Assembly: GCF_017815135.1 (NCBI RefSeq)
Contig: NZ_JAGJCF010000016.1
Span: 62,001-126,000 of the forward strand
DNA from: Jiella mangrovi
GTDB taxonomy: Bacteria > Pseudomonadota > Alphaproteobacteria > Rhizobiales > Rhizobiaceae
DNA length: 64,000 bases
Direction: 5' to 3'
The translations under genes were made by a program, and so were the position numbers. The number at the start of each line of letters is the position of its first letter. Position 1 is the first letter of the stretch. The notes below the pieces were generated by a model. The model ran no database searches and was not told the DNA's origin. It saw only the letters and a program-made list of their open reading frames with translations. This document shows, piece after piece, positions 27,256-34,996 of this stretch.

Positions 27256-27912
27256 TCAGCTGGCGAAGCCCCGTTCGGGGTCGATGCCGAGCTTTCCGAG
27301 CTGGATCACCGCCTGGGTCCGGCTGTCGACGCCCAGTTTGAGCAGAACGGCCGAGACATGGGCCTTGATCGTCGGTTCGGAGACCCTGAGTTCGTAGGCG
27401 ATCTGCTTGTTGAGGAGACCGCGGCCGAGCATCGAAAGGACCTTGGTCTGCTGCGGGGTCAGGGTCTTCATCCGCGCGATCAGATCCGCGACCTCCTGGT
27501 CGCCAGGCGTATCGAGAGAAACATCCTTGGGCAGCCAGACATCGCCGGAGAGCAGGGTCTCGACGGCCTCCCTGATCTCGTCGAAGCCCGCCGATTTCGG
27601 AATGAATCCCGAGGCCCCGAGATCGAGCGCACGCGCGATGATCTGGCTGTCTTCGCTGGCCGAGACGATGGCGATCGGCACCGAGGGATGTTCGGCGCGA
27701 AGCAGGACCAGCCCGGACAGGCCGCTGGTGCCCGGCATGGCGAGATCGAGCAGAAGCAGGTCGGCATCGCCGTGTTTCTCGAGCGCGGCCGCGGCCTCGC
27801 CGAAATCCGCCGCCTCGACGATCTCAGCGCCCTGCGGAAGCGACAGGAGGATCTCCTTCAGTGCTCCGCGAAACAGCGGGTGATCGTCGGCGACGATGAA
27901 AAGCGGGCGCAT
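27256..27912 (-). CDS. LuxR/NarL-type response regulator, CrbR/ErdR-like
   Basis: 218-residue two-component regulator. The N-terminal receiver has acidic pair Asp9-Asp10 (IVADDHPLFR), phospho-acceptor Asp56 (LLLLDLAMPG) and the conserved Lys in GFIPKSA. The C-terminal GerE HTH is LTPQQTKVLSMLGRGLLNKQIAYELRVSEPTIKAHVSAVLLKLGV. ATG 27912 gives the canonical start. It converges tail to tail with the hybrid kinase 31 bp away, so the two probably form one system, as CrbS with CrbR or ErcS' with ErdR. Targets would include acs-like acetate genes and possibly the adjacent glcB; this is inference. Confidence 0.93.
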   Translation of the reverse strand: MRPLFIVADDHPLFRGALKEILLSLPQGAEIVEAADFGEAAAALEKHGDADLLLLDLAMPGTSGLSGLVLLRAEHPSVPIAIVSASEDSQIIARALDLGASGFIPKSAGFDEIREAVETLLSGDVWLPKDVSLDTPGDQEVADLIARMKTLTPQQTKVLSMLGRGLLNKQIAYELRVSEPTIKAHVSAVLLKLGVDSRTQAVIQLGKLGIDPERGFAS

Positions 27913-28127
27913 CGGCCTCTCTTGATGAGTGTTCGCGGGGTGAATTTCGAACGCGTCAATCGGCAAGCCGTCACCCTACAGCGACTGAAAATGGAAAAGC
28001 TCATGCCCGGCGAGCTTTACAGAATTGACCGTTGCGTTGCCAAGCCGCCGCACGGAAGACGCGCAACAAAACCAGGCGGGATGCGAAAGCCGCGCTGCCT
28101 CATGCCCCGAGGCCGCCACGCAGACCT

Positions 28128-28889
28128 TCAGGCTTTTTCGTGCACCGGCGCCTGAGTCATGGCGATCGGCGAGCGCAGATGGAGATAACGCGGATCGAAC
28201 TCCCCGAGCTTGGCGAGACCGCTCCAGTCCCGGATCTTCATCCGCGAACGCTCCCGATCGACGAGGCCCTTCAACCGCATGTCCCGCAACACGCGATTGA
28301 CGGTAACGACGGTCAGACCGAGCGCGTCGGCAAGCTCGTGCTGGGTCAGCGGAAGACGGTAGACGTAGTCCGGGGCGAGACCGACCGCCCGCATGCGCAT
28401 GGCGAGCTCGCACAGAAGATGGGCCGTCCGGCTGTGGCCGGAGAGACGCCCGAGCCCGACGATCCATTCGCGGAAGATCGCCCCGTCGATCAGCGTTTCG
28501 CGCCAGAGCGCGGCAGCGACCCGCGGCCGGCTCTTGCACAGCTCCCAAACCGCCTCGTGCGGAACGAAGCCGATCCGGCTCTGCGTCGTCGCCGCAAAGC
28601 TGTGATCCATGTAGTTCATGTGCAGGCTGTGAAGGTCGGGAATATCGCCGGACACGTGGAAGGCGATGATCTGGCGCTTGCCGTCGAGGGTGTGCCTGTA
28701 GCGATAGGTGAAGCCGTCGATGAGGACGCAGCAATTGGTGACGTATTGGCCCTCGGAGACGATATCGATCCCCGCGTCGATTTCGCGGACCGTCACCGGC
28801 AGCTTCAAGAGAGCGGCCTCGTCGTCCGCATCGACATCAGCCACCAGCTTCAATCGCTTCAAGAGAATGGTGTGGGCGGTCCTGTCCAA
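28128..28889 (-). CDS. Crp/Fnr family transcriptional regulator
   Basis: 253-residue regulator. A cyclic-nucleotide-binding-like barrel fills residues about 10-130 (GQYVTNCCVLIDGFTYRYRHTLDGKRQIIAFHVSGDIPDLHS), and the C-terminal Crp HTH is LPLTQHELADALGLTVVTVNRVLRDMRLKGLVDRERSRMKIRDW. The N-terminal Cys cluster that holds the Fe-S centre of Fnr is absent, and the canonical cAMP-contact pattern of Crp is not evident, so it is probably neither an oxygen sensor nor a true CRP. Many such proteins of unknown signal occur in Hyphomicrobiales. It stands between the response regulator and a universal stress protein on the same strand. Confidence 0.92.
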   Translation of the reverse strand: MDRTAHTILLKRLKLVADVDADDEAALLKLPVTVREIDAGIDIVSEGQYVTNCCVLIDGFTYRYRHTLDGKRQIIAFHVSGDIPDLHSLHMNYMDHSFAATTQSRIGFVPHEAVWELCKSRPRVAAALWRETLIDGAIFREWIVGLGRLSGHSRTAHLLCELAMRMRAVGLAPDYVYRLPLTQHELADALGLTVVTVNRVLRDMRLKGLVDRERSRMKIRDWSGLAKLGEFDPRYLHLRSPIAMTQAPVHEKA

Positions 28890-29172
28890 ACGGTTTCTCC
28901 AGCTTGATCTTCCGGCAAACGTCAGACGCTGCCGTCGCCCGGCCCTGGCATGGTCTCCGATTCTTTCGGATTCAGACGGGCGATTGGGGCCAAAGGCGTC
29001 AGCGCGCCGTTGACGTTGTCACCATAGGACATCGAATCGAGCGAAGGAAAGCGCCCTGGACGTGTCGCGTCCCGATTCGGCTGTCGCGGTGAACCGGCGT
29101 CTCTCGCCGCCCGCAGCCGCGGCTCGACCATCCGTTGCCCTGATGCCCGCGGCAGCGAGGCGCTCGCGAAGC

Positions 29173-30078
29173 TCAGTGCGCCATGAGAAGCGGTAGCGGA
29201 CAATCGCGGATGAGCTGGCGTGTCACCCCGCCGAAGAGGTATTCGCGCAGACGGGAGTGACCGTAGGCGCCGGCCACGATCAGCTCGGCGCCGACGGCCT
29301 TTGCCTCTTTGATCAGGCCCTCGGCGGGATCCTTCCATACCGGCAATTCCCGGATCTCCACAGCAACACCGTGGCGCGCGAGATGCCGGGCCATGTCGTT
29401 TATAGGCTCGACACGGCGCTCTTCGCGGGCTCCGTCCTCGGCGATGCTTGCCAGGATGACCGAGGCGGAGCGCTCCAGGAACGGCAACGCGGCAGCGATC
29501 GCCCGGGCACATTCGGGCGTTTCCCGAAAGCCGATCAGGATGGTCGAGGGCAGCGAAGCAAGCCGCGTCGCATCGTCCGGCACGAGAATGATCGGCGATC
29601 GCGCCTCGAACAGGATCGCCTCGAAGGGCTGCATGTCATGCGCCTCGACGACCGTCGACCGCGCCTGGATCGCGAGATCGGCAACCCCGCACTGGCGAAT
29701 GATGGCCGCGCAGAGCTCGCCGAGCGCACCCTGCGACCGGCGCAACTCCCAGGAAGGCGCAAGCCGCTCAAGTCTCACCCGGAGCGCCGTCTCGGCCTCG
29801 CTGCCAACCGTTTCGGCCTGCCGCCAAAATTCCGCCGCCAGCGCCTTGGCGCCCGGCGAGGTGGCCAGGATCGGTGTCGGAATGGGGTTGAGGAAGTGGC
29901 AGTCGAGGTGAGCCCCGAAGGCGGTCGCCAGCGTTTCGCCATAGGCGATGGCGCATTCGTCGCGGGGCAATCCCGACAGGAAAACCGCGATATCGGCAAT
30001 GCTGGTGCCACCGGATCCGGCGACTGCGGGAGACTTGTCGGGCTCTGTGAAGGTGGTGGGCGATGACTTGGCGACCAT
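29173..30078 (-). CDS. Universal stress protein, UspA family (tandem-length)
   Basis: 301-residue cytosolic stress protein, about twice the single-domain length, so two Usp folds are likely. The second domain ends with the ATP-binding signature: GAYGHSRLREYLFGGVTRQLIRDCPLPLLMAH (G-x2-G-x9-G-x-T). The first domain (about 25-170) is degenerate, lacking a clear signature. The N-terminal 25 residues are Ser/Thr/Pro-rich. It is divergent from a small membrane protein. Neighbouring Crp-like and LuxR regulators suggest a stress or stationary-phase block, but no direct link is visible. Confidence 0.9.
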   Translation of the reverse strand: MVAKSSPTTFTEPDKSPAVAGSGGTSIADIAVFLSGLPRDECAIAYGETLATAFGAHLDCHFLNPIPTPILATSPGAKALAAEFWRQAETVGSEAETALRVRLERLAPSWELRRSQGALGELCAAIIRQCGVADLAIQARSTVVEAHDMQPFEAILFEARSPIILVPDDATRLASLPSTILIGFRETPECARAIAAALPFLERSASVILASIAEDGAREERRVEPINDMARHLARHGVAVEIRELPVWKDPAEGLIKEAKAVGAELIVAGAYGHSRLREYLFGGVTRQLIRDCPLPLLMAH

Positions 30079-30310
30079 GACCGGAGTTCCCTTGCGTTGA
30101 AAACCGAGCCCGCCAAAGCCTTTGTCGAAGGCCGGCGGTCCGATCGGGATGATGAACCCGACATTCGGACCTTTTTAGAACGGGCGCGCCGGGCATCCCG
30201 AAAAGCCGGGCCTTGGCTTATGGACGATGATCGGGCAGTTCTATCCCTCATTCAACCGATCCATGCTGCGTGCGCCGTGCCGCGATGGATCGTCATGGGA
30301 TAGCTGGCTC

Positions 30311-30601
30311 ATGTATCTCCTGTTTCGAGCCGTCGGCCTACTCGTTCTTGCCGTCGGAGTCGTCTTCGCCGTCGGCGACATTGCCCGCTCGCTTGCGGAC
30401 GAGACCACCCGGCTAATCTCCGTCGATCAGGCGCTCGCCTCGATGGGGCTCATTCTCGCCAACGCCGCGCCGGACAGTCGCACGGTCGCGGTCATCGGCT
30501 CGTGGTCGATGTCGATCACCTGCGGCGGGATCGGGTTTGTCCTCCTGCTTCTCGGCCATCGCGGCCGGCGGCGGGAGCCGGCCATCCGCCGCAATCCGTG
30601 A
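30311..30601 (+). CDS. Small inner-membrane protein of unknown function
   Basis: A 96-residue protein with two membrane segments: residues about 2-22 ([22 protein letters not shown]) and about 66-83 ([19 protein letters not shown]), separated by a hydrophilic stretch starting [10 protein letters not shown] and ending with a basic tail ([12 protein letters not shown]). The pattern, MYL-x-FR start with a D-x-A-R-S-I/L-A-D loop, is familiar from short conserved proteins of Hyphomicrobiales without a known role. ATG 30311 is chosen to begin at the membrane segment. It is divergent from the universal stress protein gene; the msrA remnant follows 64 bp downstream. Confidence 0.65.
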   Translation: MYLLFRAVGLLVLAVGVVFAVGDIARSLADETTRLISVDQALASMGLILANAAPDSRTVAVIGSWSMSITCGGIGFVLLLLGHRGRRREPAIRRNP

Positions 30602-30665
30602 TCGGCATCTCAGGCTTTATGCCTTGATGGCGCCTTCGGCCCGACCGAACTAACGCCTTGGCCAG

Positions 30666-30947
30666 ATGATCCCGCGCGGCGATGCCCAGTATCGCTCCGG
30701 CATCCATACGACGTCCGACGATCAGGCCGAGGCCGCGAACGCCTCGAAGGAGCGGCATCAGGAGGCGTTGCGCAAGGCCGGCCACAGGGGCGCGATCACC
30801 GCCGAGATCCTGTCCGATCCGGAAGTCTACTACGCGGAGGACTATCACCAGCAGTATCTCGCCAAGAATCCCCGCGGCTACTGCGGCGGCGGCGGCGGCA
30901 CCGGCGTGGCATGCCCCATCGGCATTCAGGGCGTGCCCGCCGAGTGA
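30666..30947 (+). pseudogene. msrA: msrA remnant (C-terminal part of peptide methionine sulfoxide reductase A)
   Basis: The 93 codons read [31 protein letters not shown] and GTGVACPIG, which is the C-terminal half of MsrA, including the substrate-binding region and resolving-cysteine tail. MsrA is normally about 170-220 residues and its catalytic GCFWG motif lies near the N-terminus; that half is missing. In frame, a TAA at 30651 closes the sequence upstream, and the preceding bases belong to an unrelated gene. Another frame just upstream reads GPTEL (about 30638-30652), like the D-P-T-x-L of MsrA, so a frameshift plus deletion is possible. It is unlikely to be active. Confidence 0.8.
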
Positions 30948-31172
30948 GCACGGCGCGCCCGCTTTGGGCAGACGCGGAGCGGAAGGCCGGCGAGCGATGC
31001 TTTTCACAGCCCGATCGCCCGGATCCATCTGATTTTACTTCATTTGGGCCGCGCCCCATGCAAAGCTGCCGATCGGTTCGGGTATCGTCGTTCCAGCCCG
31101 GCCTTCGCTGTCCGGGCGTCGGCCGATACTCGACGACGAACCGCCTATTCGCCAACAGGGATCCTGACATCG

Positions 31173-32168
31173 ATGAAACACTTCCTGGCCGGAATTCTCG
31201 CCGCCACCGTCCTCACCGCGACAGCCGCCTCGGCCGCCGACTTCAAGCCGGCGATCCTCTACGATCTCGGCGGCAAGTTCGACAAATCCTTCAACGAAGG
31301 GGCCTATAACGGCGCCGAGAAGTTCAAGAAGGAGACCGGTACCGAATATCGCGAGTTCGAGATCGTCAACGACGCCCAGCGCGAACAGGCCCTGCGCCGC
31401 TTCGCCCGCGATGGCGCGAGCCCGATCATCTCGGTCGGCTTCTCGCAGGCCGCTGCGCTGGAGGCCGTCGCGAAGGAATATCCGGACACCCAGTTCGCCA
31501 TTATCGATTCCGTCGTCGACCTGCCAAATGTGCGGTCGATCCTGTTCAAGGAAGAGGAAGGCTCGTATCTCGTCGGCATCCTGGCGGCGATGAAATCGGA
31601 GGATGGCAAGGTCGGCTTCGTGGGCGGCATGGACATTCCGCTGATCTCGAAGTTTTCCTGCGGCTACAAGGGCGGCGTGAAGTCGGTCTCCAAGGACGAC
31701 GTCGTCTTCGAGAACATGACCGGCTCGACGGGCGCTGCCTGGAATGATCCGGTGCGCGGCGGCGAACTCGCCAAGGCGCAGATCGACAAGGGCGCCGACG
31801 TCATCTTCCACGCTGCCGGCGGCACCGGTATCGGCGTTCTCCAGGCGGCGGCGGATGCCGGCAAGTTCGGCATCGGCGTCGATTCCAACCAGGACGGTCT
31901 GTTTCCGGGCCACGTCCTGACCTCGATGGTCAAGCGCGTCGACAATGCCGTCTACCAGGCATTCATGGATGCCAAGGACGGCAAATGGACGTCGGGCATC
32001 CAGACGCTCGGTCTCAAGGAGGACGGCGTCGGCTATTCGGTGGACGAATACAACAAGGATCTGATCACGCCCGAGATGAAGGAAGCAGCCGAGAAGGCCA
32101 AGCAGGACATCATCGCCGGCAAGATCAAGGTCCACGACTACACGACCGATTCGATCTGCCCCTACTGA
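31173..32168 (+). CDS. BMP family ABC transporter substrate-binding protein
   Basis: Periplasmic or lipid-anchored receptor of the BmpA/Med/PnrA family, which binds purine nucleosides and related ligands for ABC import. The 331-residue protein has a signal peptide (MKHFLAGILAATVLTATAASA) and family motifs: YDLGGKFDKSFNEGAYNGAEKF, GFSQAAALEAVAKEYPDTQFAIID, EEGSYLVGILAAM, GFVGGMDIPLISKF, GADVIFHAAGGTGIGVLQAA, GIGVDSNQDGLFPGHVLTSMVKRVD. No ATPase or permease genes are adjacent, so the rest of the transporter is elsewhere. A strong intrinsic terminator follows. The ATG at 31173 begins the signal peptide. The nucleoside ligand is inferred from the family. Confidence 0.94.
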   Translation: MKHFLAGILAATVLTATAASAADFKPAILYDLGGKFDKSFNEGAYNGAEKFKKETGTEYREFEIVNDAQREQALRRFARDGASPIISVGFSQAAALEAVAKEYPDTQFAIIDSVVDLPNVRSILFKEEEGSYLVGILAAMKSEDGKVGFVGGMDIPLISKFSCGYKGGVKSVSKDDVVFENMTGSTGAAWNDPVRGGELAKAQIDKGADVIFHAAGGTGIGVLQAAADAGKFGIGVDSNQDGLFPGHVLTSMVKRVDNAVYQAFMDAKDGKWTSGIQTLGLKEDGVGYSVDEYNKDLITPEMKEAAEKAKQDIIAGKIKVHDYTTDSICPY

Positions 32169-32493
32169 CGGAGCTTTCAGGCGAGTCATCCTTGCCTGGA
32201 GACCCGGACTACAATTCAGAGCGTCGCCGGCTTGCCGGCGGCGCTTTTTTCATGAGCTCCTGCAACGCGGTCCAAGCGTCGCAGAAACGGTTGCAAATGA
32301 TATCCTTTTGTCTGGCGTGCTTTCTTTAATTTTTCTCATGATGATCAATCCGACTGAGCATCTACCGAAGAATTTCCCATGATACGATAGTCGAATCACG
32401 GTTGCCTCTTGTGGTCTTCTGCACCTACTCTGCTGAAATCGGCGTCGAAGCCGGGAGGAGACAGCTTCGACCCCGCGAAAACGGGAGGCAATA
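32169..32493. other. Terminator of BMP gene and upstream region of TRAP operon
   Basis: 325 bases. The first part contains the terminator at 32221-32250. The rest (32300-32490) is relatively AT-rich and should hold the promoter of the TRAP gene; no TGTATACA site was seen here, unlike upstream of the oxygenase gene. Confidence 0.5.
32221..32250 (+). terminator. Intrinsic terminator after the BMP-family gene
   Basis: GCGTCGCCGG-CTT-GCCGGCGGCGC forms a stem of about ten pairs with one G-T, followed directly by TTTTTT. It lies 53 bp past the stop codon. Confidence 0.85.
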
Positions 32494-33606
32494 TTGACCA
32501 GCAAACCCATTGATCGCAGAGCATTTCTCGGCCGCTCGGCGCTTATCGGCGGAACCGCTGCGGCCGGTCTGGCTGCGCCGCATGTCGCGCGGGCGCAAGG
32601 CCAGACGACAACATGGCGGGTGCAGACGTCCTGGCCGGGCGGCATCGGGCTCACCACCTTCAAGGACTGGTGCAGCACGATCAAGGAAAAGTCCGGCGGC
32701 GAACTCGAATTCACCGCCTTCGGCGCCAACGACGTCGTCGGCGACTTCCAGCTCTTCGACGCGGTGAAGAACGGCGTGCTCGAAGCGGTGAACCCGTTCA
32801 CCATCTACGCCCAGGGCATCATCCCGGCGGCGGTGTTCCTCACATCCTATCCGCTCGGCCTGCGCAACCCGCACGAGTTCGACACCTTCTATTACGGTCT
32901 CGGCGGCCTCGAAATCGCCCGCGAGCTCTATGCCGCGCAGGGCATGTATTTCGTCGGCCCGATCCAGCACGACGCCAACATCATCCACTCCAAGGTGCCG
33001 ATCCGCTCGATCGACGATTTCCGGGACCGCAAGATGCGCCTGCCGGGCGGCATGGTCGCCGAGGTGTTCCAGGCGCTCGGCGCCAAGACGACGGTGCTGC
33101 CGGGTTCGGAGATCTTCCCGGCACTGGAGAAAGGCACCATCGACGTCGCCGACTTTACCGGCCCGGCCGTCAACTACGCCCTCGGCTTCAGCCAGGTGAC
33201 GAAATACATCTCCATGGGCCCTCCGGGCTTCATGTCGCTCTATCAGCCGGTCGATCTGATGGATCTGACCGTCGGGATGGACGCCTGGAACAAGCTGTCG
33301 CCGCAGATGCAGCAATTCGTCGAGATGGAGACGCATGCCTATTCCGACATGCACCATGCGGCGATCCAGAAGGCCAATCAGGAGGCCTGGAAGAAGTTCG
33401 AGGCCGACGGCACCGAGGTCACCCGCCTCACCCAGGACGACGTCGCCCTGATGACCGAAGTCGCCGTGCCGATCTGGTTCAACTGGGCGAACAAGGACGC
33501 GAACGCTGCGAAGGTGTTCAAGATCCAGCTCGATTACATGCAGTCGGGCTCGCTCGGCTATGTCGATCCGAGCCTCATCGAGGGGCTGGAACTCACCAAC
33601 CTTTGA
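32494..33606 (+). CDS. TRAP transporter solute-binding protein (DctP/TakP family)
   Basis: Periplasmic receptor for the TRAP permease encoded downstream. The 370-residue protein has a Tat signal (DRRAFLGRSALIGG, hydrophobic run, cleavage near VARAQG). Typical features are TTTWRVQTSWPGGIG, LPGGMVAEVFQALGAKTTVLPGSEIFPALEKGTIDVADFTGPAVNYALGF, where the conserved Arg that binds the carboxylate is in KMRLPG. The start is TTG at 32494, preceded by GGGAGG. It belongs to the TakP-like group but is clearly distinct from the paralogue at 4001. Genomic context (Rieske oxygenase and reductase) suggests an aromatic acid ligand, which is inference. Confidence 0.93.
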   Translation: MTSKPIDRRAFLGRSALIGGTAAAGLAAPHVARAQGQTTTWRVQTSWPGGIGLTTFKDWCSTIKEKSGGELEFTAFGANDVVGDFQLFDAVKNGVLEAVNPFTIYAQGIIPAAVFLTSYPLGLRNPHEFDTFYYGLGGLEIARELYAAQGMYFVGPIQHDANIIHSKVPIRSIDDFRDRKMRLPGGMVAEVFQALGAKTTVLPGSEIFPALEKGTIDVADFTGPAVNYALGFSQVTKYISMGPPGFMSLYQPVDLMDLTVGMDAWNKLSPQMQQFVEMETHAYSDMHHAAIQKANQEAWKKFEADGTEVTRLTQDDVALMTEVAVPIWFNWANKDANAAKVFKIQLDYMQSGSLGYVDPSLIEGLELTNL

Positions 33607-33757
33607 GCGCGACCGCTTCGCGCTTTCGCCGATCCGCGCGCCGGCCTGCCCGCATGATCCGCCACGGGAGAAATCCCGTGTGCGGCCGGATCGTGCCGGG
33701 TAACGGGGCTGGCGCGCGCCGCGCCTTACCTTCCTCCGTCATTCAGGACGAAACCCC

Positions 33758-34993
33758 ATGCCGAGTTTGACCTTCGTACTGCCGCACTGGCTGTACTGGG
33801 CGCTGCTCTTCGTCTTCCCGGTCGTCGCCATGGTGCTGGCGCGGCGCGGTCGACGCGAGGGCCCACGCGTTTATTCCCTGCCGCTGGCCTATTTCATCCT
33901 GATCACCGGCGGCATGCTCGGCCTGCATCGGTTCTATCTGAAGAGCATCGCCTGGGGGCTGATCTTCCTGCCGCTGTTTGCGGCCATTCTCTACGCCAAC
34001 GCCCATCAGCGCGACGCCCGCGCGGCCTATTCGGATGCGGCCAACATCGTGCGGGTCTCGAAGGGCACGATCGAACGCGAGGAGCCGCGCCTTGCCGCAG
34101 CCGACGCCTCGCTCGCCGCCCTGCGAGCGCAGGTCGCCGAGGCCGAGGAAGGCTCCTTCACCAAGCGGGCGGCGGAACGCAGGCTCCAGCGCGAGGAACG
34201 GCGGCTCGAAAGCTCGCGCACGCGGCTCGAAGCCGCCCGCAACGATCTTCAGGAGCAGCAGGCGATCGCCGACACATCCGGCGCGAACCGCGACTTCTGG
34301 GAAAGCGTCGCCTTCTTCGCCTTCGTGGCGATCGCCGTCCTGATCGTCGTCGACGCCCTGCTGATGCCCTTCCTCGTTCGCCGCGCCAACCGGCGCCTCG
34401 CAGAGGACGAGACCGCCGACGAGGAGCCCCTGCCAAAGCTCTCCGGCGAATTCGTCAAGGATCGCGCCGCCATCCACGCCGGCCCGACCGGCTGGATCGA
34501 CCGCCTGTCCTTCTATACCGGCGAGTTCGTCTCCTACTGGGCGGTGATCGCCGTCTTCGTCTATTACTACGAAGTCGTCGCCAGATACGTCTTCAATTCG
34601 CCGACCAACTGGGCCCATGAAGGCATGTATCTCATGTTCGGGATGCAGTACCTGATCATGGGCGCCTATGCGATGCTGTCGGAAAGCCATGTGCGCGTCG
34701 ACATCTTCTATGCGCCGCTGTCGCCGCGCCGAAAGGCGCTGGCCGACATTCTCACCTCGGTGTTCTTCTTCATCTTCGCCGGCACGCTTCTCGTCACCGG
34801 CTGGATCTTTGCCGCCGATGCGACGCGGGTGAACGAGGTCTCCTTCACCGAATGGCAGCTCGCCTACTGGCCGTTCAAATGGGCGATCGTCGTCGGCGCC
34901 GCGCTGCTCATCCTGCAGGGCGTCGCCAAGCTCGCCCAGGATTTCCGGACGCTGGCGACCGGCACGCCGCAACCCACCTTGCGGGAGGCCTGA
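33758..34993 (+). CDS. TRAP small permease (DctQ) fused to TM2/coiled-coil N-terminal module
   Basis: Small membrane subunit of the TRAP transporter, but 411 residues instead of the usual 160-200. The N-terminal 100 residues contain three hydrophobic segments and GGMLGLHRFYLKS, a TM2-domain signature. A charged coiled coil follows at about 95-170 (repeated E/R/A, RLQREERRLESSRTRLEAARND), then another membrane segment (about 185-205). From about residue 245 the DctQ domain begins: FVSYWAVIAVFVYYYEVVARYVFNSPTNWAHEGMYLMFGMQYLIMGAYAMLSESHVRVDIFY. The frame is continuous, so this is one polypeptide. It overlaps closely with dctM (3 bp gap). The role of the extra module is unknown. Confidence 0.9.
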   Translation: MPSLTFVLPHWLYWALLFVFPVVAMVLARRGRREGPRVYSLPLAYFILITGGMLGLHRFYLKSIAWGLIFLPLFAAILYANAHQRDARAAYSDAANIVRVSKGTIEREEPRLAAADASLAALRAQVAEAEEGSFTKRAAERRLQREERRLESSRTRLEAARNDLQEQQAIADTSGANRDFWESVAFFAFVAIAVLIVVDALLMPFLVRRANRRLAEDETADEEPLPKLSGEFVKDRAAIHAGPTGWIDRLSFYTGEFVSYWAVIAVFVYYYEVVARYVFNSPTNWAHEGMYLMFGMQYLIMGAYAMLSESHVRVDIFYAPLSPRRKALADILTSVFFFIFAGTLLVTGWIFAADATRVNEVSFTEWQLAYWPFKWAIVVGAALLILQGVAKLAQDFRTLATGTPQPTLREA

Positions 34994-34996
34994 GCC

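Noticed and set aside
28922-29032. A 36-codon frame between the Crp-like and universal stress genes
   Set aside because: No ribosome site and no known family; the region is more likely the promoter of the Crp-like gene.
29173-30078. FNR-box TTGATnnnnATCAA upstream of the universal stress gene
   Set aside because: No such palindrome was found in 30079-30310.
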